Source: Bacteroidales bacterium UBA1184
GTDB taxonomy: Bacteria > Bacteroidota > Bacteroidia > Bacteroidales > ML635J-15
Length of the DNA: 52,535 bases
Assembly: GCA_002310235.1 (NCBI GenBank)
Contig: DBYO01000019.1
Coordinates: forward strand, 96,033 to 148,567
Direction of reading: 5' to 3'
The notes under the pieces are model-generated. The model was not told the DNA's origin. It saw only the letters and a program-made list of their open reading frames with translations, and did no database searches. Of this stretch, positions 49,240 through 52,535 are shown one piece after another. Both the position numbers and the translations under genes were made by a program. Every line of letters starts with the position of its first letter. Position 1 is the first letter of the stretch.

Positions 49240-49704
49240 ATTGATATTGAGTTACTTATTTTTATTCGCCATAAGCCCAAATCAGCATCTTTCTAAATAA
49301 ACACAAATAAAAATGTGGGCTTCGATTTATACACTTATCTGTCTTTTAAGTTCTAGGATAACCTATATTGTAAATAAGAAAAAGCCTACAAAAAACTGCT
49401 AGCATTTTAGCCTTCTCCTTACGATACAATAATCTTCCAGAATTTACGATTAAGAACAAAAGCAAAATCGCCTTTTTATTTCAATATTTCAACTAAATTT
49501 AATTCTATGTCATAAAAATATTCCAGTTATGGGTACAAATATATAGATTATTTGCAATTTACGAAATACGATTTACGATTTTTGATTGGTTTACTCATAA
49601 AAAAGATACTCACCACCATATTTTCAGTATCGGACACAATCGCTACTGCACAGCAAAATGCAACTTTTTTTTCAAATGCTGCCTTGCTTGACGATACGAA
49701 CCGT
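49240..49704. other. 465-base gap, no gene recognised
   Basis: AT-rich divergent region between the Ig-like protein and porX. It contains two TTTACGATT-type words (49441-49450, 49558-49580) of the kind seen at other gene ends in this window. An open frame at 49552-49782 has no family resemblance and overlaps the porX promoter. Confidence 0.45.
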
Positions 49705-49737
49705 TTTGCAAGGAATCCTAAAATATTCTTATTTTTG
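49705..49737 (+). promoter_or_regulatory. Promoter of porX
   Basis: TTTG (49705-49708), 21-base spacer, TATTTTTG (49730-49737). The leader to the ATG at 49800 is about 58 bases. Confidence 0.55.
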
Positions 49738-49799
49738 CATCACGAAAAAAATAATTACATATTTCTTTCGTTAGCATATTAATATAAACGAATAACTAC

Positions 49800-51356
49800 A
49801 TGAAGCAAATTAGAATACTTTGGACCGACGACGAAATAGACCTGCTTAAACCGCATATCATCTTCCTTGAAGGCAAGGGCTACTGCGTAGATACAGCCAC
49901 AAACGGAACCGATGCCATTGAACTGTCGAAGCAAAACGACTACGACATAATCTTCCTCGACGAAAATATGCCCGGACTGAGCGGACTGGAAACACTTTCG
50001 CAAATAAAGGACATACTTCCGCACACACCTATAATAATGATTACAAAAAGTGAGGAAGAGGACATCATGGACGAGGCAATAGGCTCGAAGATTACCGATT
50101 ACCTAATCAAACCCGTGAATCCTAACCAGATATTGCTGACAATAAAGAAAAACATCGACAAACAGAGGCTAATAACCGAAAAAACCACCTCGTCGTACCA
50201 GATGGAATTCGGACGACTTGGCATGAAGATTAACGAAGTGTCGAACTACAAGGAGTGGTACGAAGTGTATAGAAAGCTAGTCTATTGGGAAATGCAACTC
50301 ATGGAATCGAACGACAACACTATGGACGAAGTGTTCAGGATGCAAATGGACGAGGCCAACAACAGTTTTTCCAAATACATCAAACGTAACTACACCTCGT
50401 GGTTCCGTCCCGACTGCACCGACAAGCCCCTACTCTCGCCCAACCTGCTGCGCGAAAAGGTTTTCCCGCTGCTCAACGATGGCAAACTTGTGCTTTTCCT
50501 ACTAATTGACAACCTGCGCTTCGACCAGTGGAAAGCCATAGAACCGATACTCAACCAGTTTTACACCACTGCAGAAGAAGATATGTTCTTCTCGATATTG
50601 CCCACCTCAACGCAATATTCGCGCAACTCGATTTTTTCGGGACTTATGCCCTCGGAAATAAACAAGCTCTACCCCGACCTATGGAAGAACGACGACGAGG
50701 AAGGCGGCAAGAACCTATACGAAGAAGACATGCTGCGCTCGATGATGAACCGCTTCAACATAAAGCAGAGCCTATATTTCGACAAGATTACCGACATAAA
50801 GAACTGCAAGAATATTACCGACAACATAAAGAACATAGTACAGAACAAGTTTGTTTCCATAGTGGTTAACTTTGTCGATTCGCTATCGCACGCCGGTACC
50901 GACCAACGCATGGTGCGCGAACTCACCAACACCACCGAGGCCTATCTGTCGATAACCAAATCGTGGTTCGAGCTTTCACCGCTATTCGACATGCTGAAGT
51001 CATTTGCCGAACAGGGAGCATACCTTGTAATCGGCACCGACCACGGAAGCATACAGATTGCCAACCCGATAAAGGTCATCGGCGACCGCGCCACAACCAC
51101 CAACCTGCGCTACAAGCAGGGCCGCAACCTCGCCTACAACCCCAAGGAAGTGTTCGAGATAACCAATCCAGCCGATGCATATCTGCCCAAGACAAACATC
51201 AGCTCGACCTACATTTTCTCGTATAACGATGATTTCTTTGCTTATCCGAACAACTACAACCACTATGTGAAATACTACAAAAATACCTTCCAGCACGGAG
51301 GAATTTCGCTTCAAGAAATGGTAATTCCAGCCATAACGATGAAGCCTAAATTTTAG
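49800..51356 (+). CDS. porX: T9SS response regulator PorX (receiver plus PglZ domain)
   Basis: A 518-residue two-domain protein. Residues 1-120 are a CheY-like receiver: WTDDE at the start (acidic pocket Asp10/Asp11), phospho-acceptor Asp54 in IIFLDENMPG, IIMITKS and the lysine in YLIKPVNP. After a helical linker, about 200-515 is a PglZ (alkaline-phosphatase-like) domain: LVLFLLIDNLRFDQW, TSTQYSRNSIFSGLMPSEI, VNFVDSLSHAG, IGTDHGSIQI. This layout is PorX, which in Porphyromonas and flavobacteria controls T9SS genes with the kinase PorY and the sigma factor SigP. The PglZ part has phosphodiesterase activity in studied homologues. PorY and SigP are not in the window. Confidence 0.95.
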   Translation: MKQIRILWTDDEIDLLKPHIIFLEGKGYCVDTATNGTDAIELSKQNDYDIIFLDENMPGLSGLETLSQIKDILPHTPIIMITKSEEEDIMDEAIGSKITDYLIKPVNPNQILLTIKKNIDKQRLITEKTTSSYQMEFGRLGMKINEVSNYKEWYEVYRKLVYWEMQLMESNDNTMDEVFRMQMDEANNSFSKYIKRNYTSWFRPDCTDKPLLSPNLLREKVFPLLNDGKLVLFLLIDNLRFDQWKAIEPILNQFYTTAEEDMFFSILPTSTQYSRNSIFSGLMPSEINKLYPDLWKNDDEEGGKNLYEEDMLRSMMNRFNIKQSLYFDKITDIKNCKNITDNIKNIVQNKFVSIVVNFVDSLSHAGTDQRMVRELTNTTEAYLSITKSWFELSPLFDMLKSFAEQGAYLVIGTDHGSIQIANPIKVIGDRATTTNLRYKQGRNLAYNPKEVFEITNPADAYLPKTNISSTYIFSYNDDFFAYPNNYNHYVKYYKNTFQHGGISLQEMVIPAITMKPKF

Positions 51357-51374
51357 TATAGCCTGTTGATAAAT

Positions 51375-51407
51375 ATATTAAATTATTGATTTGCAATAAT
51401 TTAATAT
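51375..51407. terminator. AT-rich 14-base hairpin after porX
   Basis: ATATTAAATTATTG (51375-51388) pairs completely with CAATAATTTAATAT (51394-51407), 19 bases past the porX stop. It lacks G+C and a T run, so termination is uncertain; it could instead be a protein-binding palindrome for the next gene. Confidence 0.4.
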
Positions 51408-51501
51408 TAACAATCCTGTTAATAAATAAACCCTATGAAAACTAGCCAAAGTGTAAAATTAATGCACTTTTGCGCCGAAAATTTTAAAGTATATTAATAA
51501 T

Positions 51502-52535
51502 ATGAAGAAATTAACATTTTTGTGCGCAGCAGTAATGATTACCGCAGCACTAATTTTTAACTCTGAAAAAGCAATCTCTCAAGTTTACCAACTGGAAAAT
51601 CCAGGCTTTGAGAATTGGCCAGGAAGTGCAACAACCGAACCTACAGGCTGGAACTCATTTCCATCGGCGAGTTGCGAACTATCTGGTATAATTAACATAG
51701 GCGGTGTAGCCTGCCGCACAGCGACAACAACAAGACACGAAAGGTCAACTGATGTTCGTCCAGGCTCAACAGGTCAATACTCATGTAAGATCTACGCAAC
51801 AAATGCATTTAACACAACTGCAAATGGAGCACTTACAAGCGGACTAATGCACCTTGCATCCACTACACCATCGAGCACAAGCAACTGCAACCAAACAAAG
51901 ACCAACGATCCAGAATTCAACCACCAACTGAATGCAAAACCAGACTCAATTGTATTTTGGGCAAAGGTTGTAAACGCTAACGATAACCACCAAGCATGTT
52001 GCCACCTTTATATACACGACAACTACGACCTGAAAGACCCGCTGGGAGGAAATGGCAGTGGATACCAAAGCCACATTGTCGGAGGAGTTCCAGCATACAA
52101 TTTTCCAAACAATGGAAGCACATGGCAACGCCATTCTACACCAATAATATATGAGGGATATACATGTAACGACCCGCAGTACGTCCTGATAACATTCTCT
52201 ACCAATAAGGATGCTGGTAAAGGTTCAGAAGGCGACGCACTTTACATTGACGACATCGAATTCATATATAATCCAATACACCACGAATTTTCGGAAACTG
52301 CTTGCGGTTCTTTCGATTGGGACGGAACAACCTACACAACTTCCGGAGACTACACAAAAACCTACACAGTTGGTCCGCGTGACAGTATCGTAACATTGCA
52401 TCTTACAATAAACGAGGCCCCAACACGTGAAGAAACTCGCATTGCATGCTCAAATTTCACATGGTACGGTCAGAACTACACACAAAGTGGCAACTACACA
52501 CATAATGTTGAAATGAATGAAGGTTGCGACAGCGT
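51502..52535 (+). CDS. Large exported protein, N-terminal part (continues beyond window)
   Basis: An open frame of at least 344 residues running off the window end. The signal peptide is MKKLTFLCAAVMITAALIF... ending KAISQ. Residues about 30-255 resemble the PCMD/jelly-roll domains of Bacteroidota surface proteins (NPGFENWPGSATTEPTGW, KIYATNAF, GDALYIDDIEFIYNP). From about 260 two copies of a module follow: CGSFDWDGTTYTTSGDYTKT and CSNFTWYGQNYTQSGNYTH, each with a DSIVTLHLTIN-like end. This module is common in T9SS cargo, so a C-terminal sorting domain is expected outside the window. A weak -7-like box, CACTTTTG, is at 51465-51472. Confidence 0.8.
   Translation, partial: MKKLTFLCAAVMITAALIFNSEKAISQVYQLENPGFENWPGSATTEPTGWNSFPSASCELSGIINIGGVACRTATTTRHERSTDVRPGSTGQYSCKIYATNAFNTTANGALTSGLMHLASTTPSSTSNCNQTKTNDPEFNHQLNAKPDSIVFWAKVVNANDNHQACCHLYIHDNYDLKDPLGGNGSGYQSHIVGGVPAYNFPNNGSTWQRHSTPIIYEGYTCNDPQYVLITFSTNKDAGKGSEGDALYIDDIEFIYNPIHHEFSETACGSFDWDGTTYTTSGDYTKTYTVGPRDSIVTLHLTINEAPTREETRIACSNFTWYGQNYTQSGNYTHNVEMNEGCDS

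Noticed and set aside
49552..49782. A 76-codon frame before porX
   Set aside because: It has no family resemblance and runs through the porX promoter at 49705-49737.
49800..51356. PglZ domain as a sign of a BREX phage-defence locus
   Set aside because: The domain is fused to a CheY-like receiver as in PorX, and no BrxC, PglX or BrxL gene is nearby.
1..52535. tRNA, rRNA, tmRNA or other standard RNA genes
   Set aside because: No TPsiC-type arm, CCA-bearing fold or rRNA core was recognised in the gaps by eye. A covariance-model scan could not be run.

Overview
The window reads as chromosome of an anaerobic member of the Bacteroidota, most likely order Bacteroidales. Four things support this. 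Promoters are of the Bacteroidota type (-7 box TAnnTTTG, often with TTG about 19 bases upstream). There are type IX secretion (T9SS) parts, PorW/SprE and PorX, and secreted proteins with T9SS C-terminal sorting domains. There is a serine-palmitoyltransferase-type alpha-oxoamine synthase, as used for bacterial sphingolipids or sulfonolipids. There is HydG plus a TM1266-type regulator, which belong with [FeFe]-hydrogenase and so with anaerobic H2 metabolism. Genus cannot be fixed from the sequence. No rRNA or tRNA gene, CRISPR array or intact insertion sequence was recognised.

Layout. 1-5 kb: a zinc-ribbon protein cut by the window edge, the alpha-oxoamine synthase, a DEDDh exonuclease, and a two-gene surface-sugar operon (GT4 glycosyltransferase, UDP-GlcNAc 2-epimerase). 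5-10 kb: a 1601-residue modular T9SS cargo adhesin. 10-12 kb: hydG and its small regulator. 12-17.5 kb: an SDR enzyme fused to a zinc ribbon, then an accessory patch (truncated RhuM, a Fic protein with a repeat linker, a 29-codon HsdR stub), then a radical SAM protein. 17.5-23.5 kb: an AraC regulator, a large RND/MMPL exporter and mnmE. 24-27.5 kb: a YefM/YoeB toxin-antitoxin pair, an M49-like lipoprotein peptidase and a zinc-ribbon membrane protein. 27.7-32.5 kb: a tight cell-envelope operon (NDP-sugar pyrophosphorylase, TPR protein, DUF4292 lipoprotein, EnvC-like factor). 32.8-34.8 kb: rplY/ctc, pth and psd. 35-38.7 kb: an outer-membrane protein, a lipoprotein and a POT peptide transporter. 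38.9-46.4 kb: a degenerate glycogen-synthase-like protein, DUF4270 lipoprotein, glmS, porW and a secreted protein. 46.4-52.5 kb: a FISUMP lipoprotein, an Ig-like T9SS cargo protein, porX and the start of another large exported protein.

How they fit together. Much of the window serves the envelope: sphingolipid-type and phosphatidylethanolamine lipid synthesis, amino-sugar supply (GlmS, UDP-GlcNAc epimerase, NDP-sugar synthase), septal or peptidoglycan control, and T9SS. One T9SS core lipoprotein, one T9SS response regulator and two clear cargo proteins lie here but in separate transcription units.

The most unusual signal is outside the genes. At least fourteen short hairpins of the form GGC-GNA-GCC, with base-pair-preserving variants, sit in four intergenic regions, often in tandem at about 16-base spacing. 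They are mixed with a second family built on AAGGCTA words. The core GCGNAGC is the class of DNA mini-hairpin known for exceptional stability. I do not recognise this as a named repeat family.
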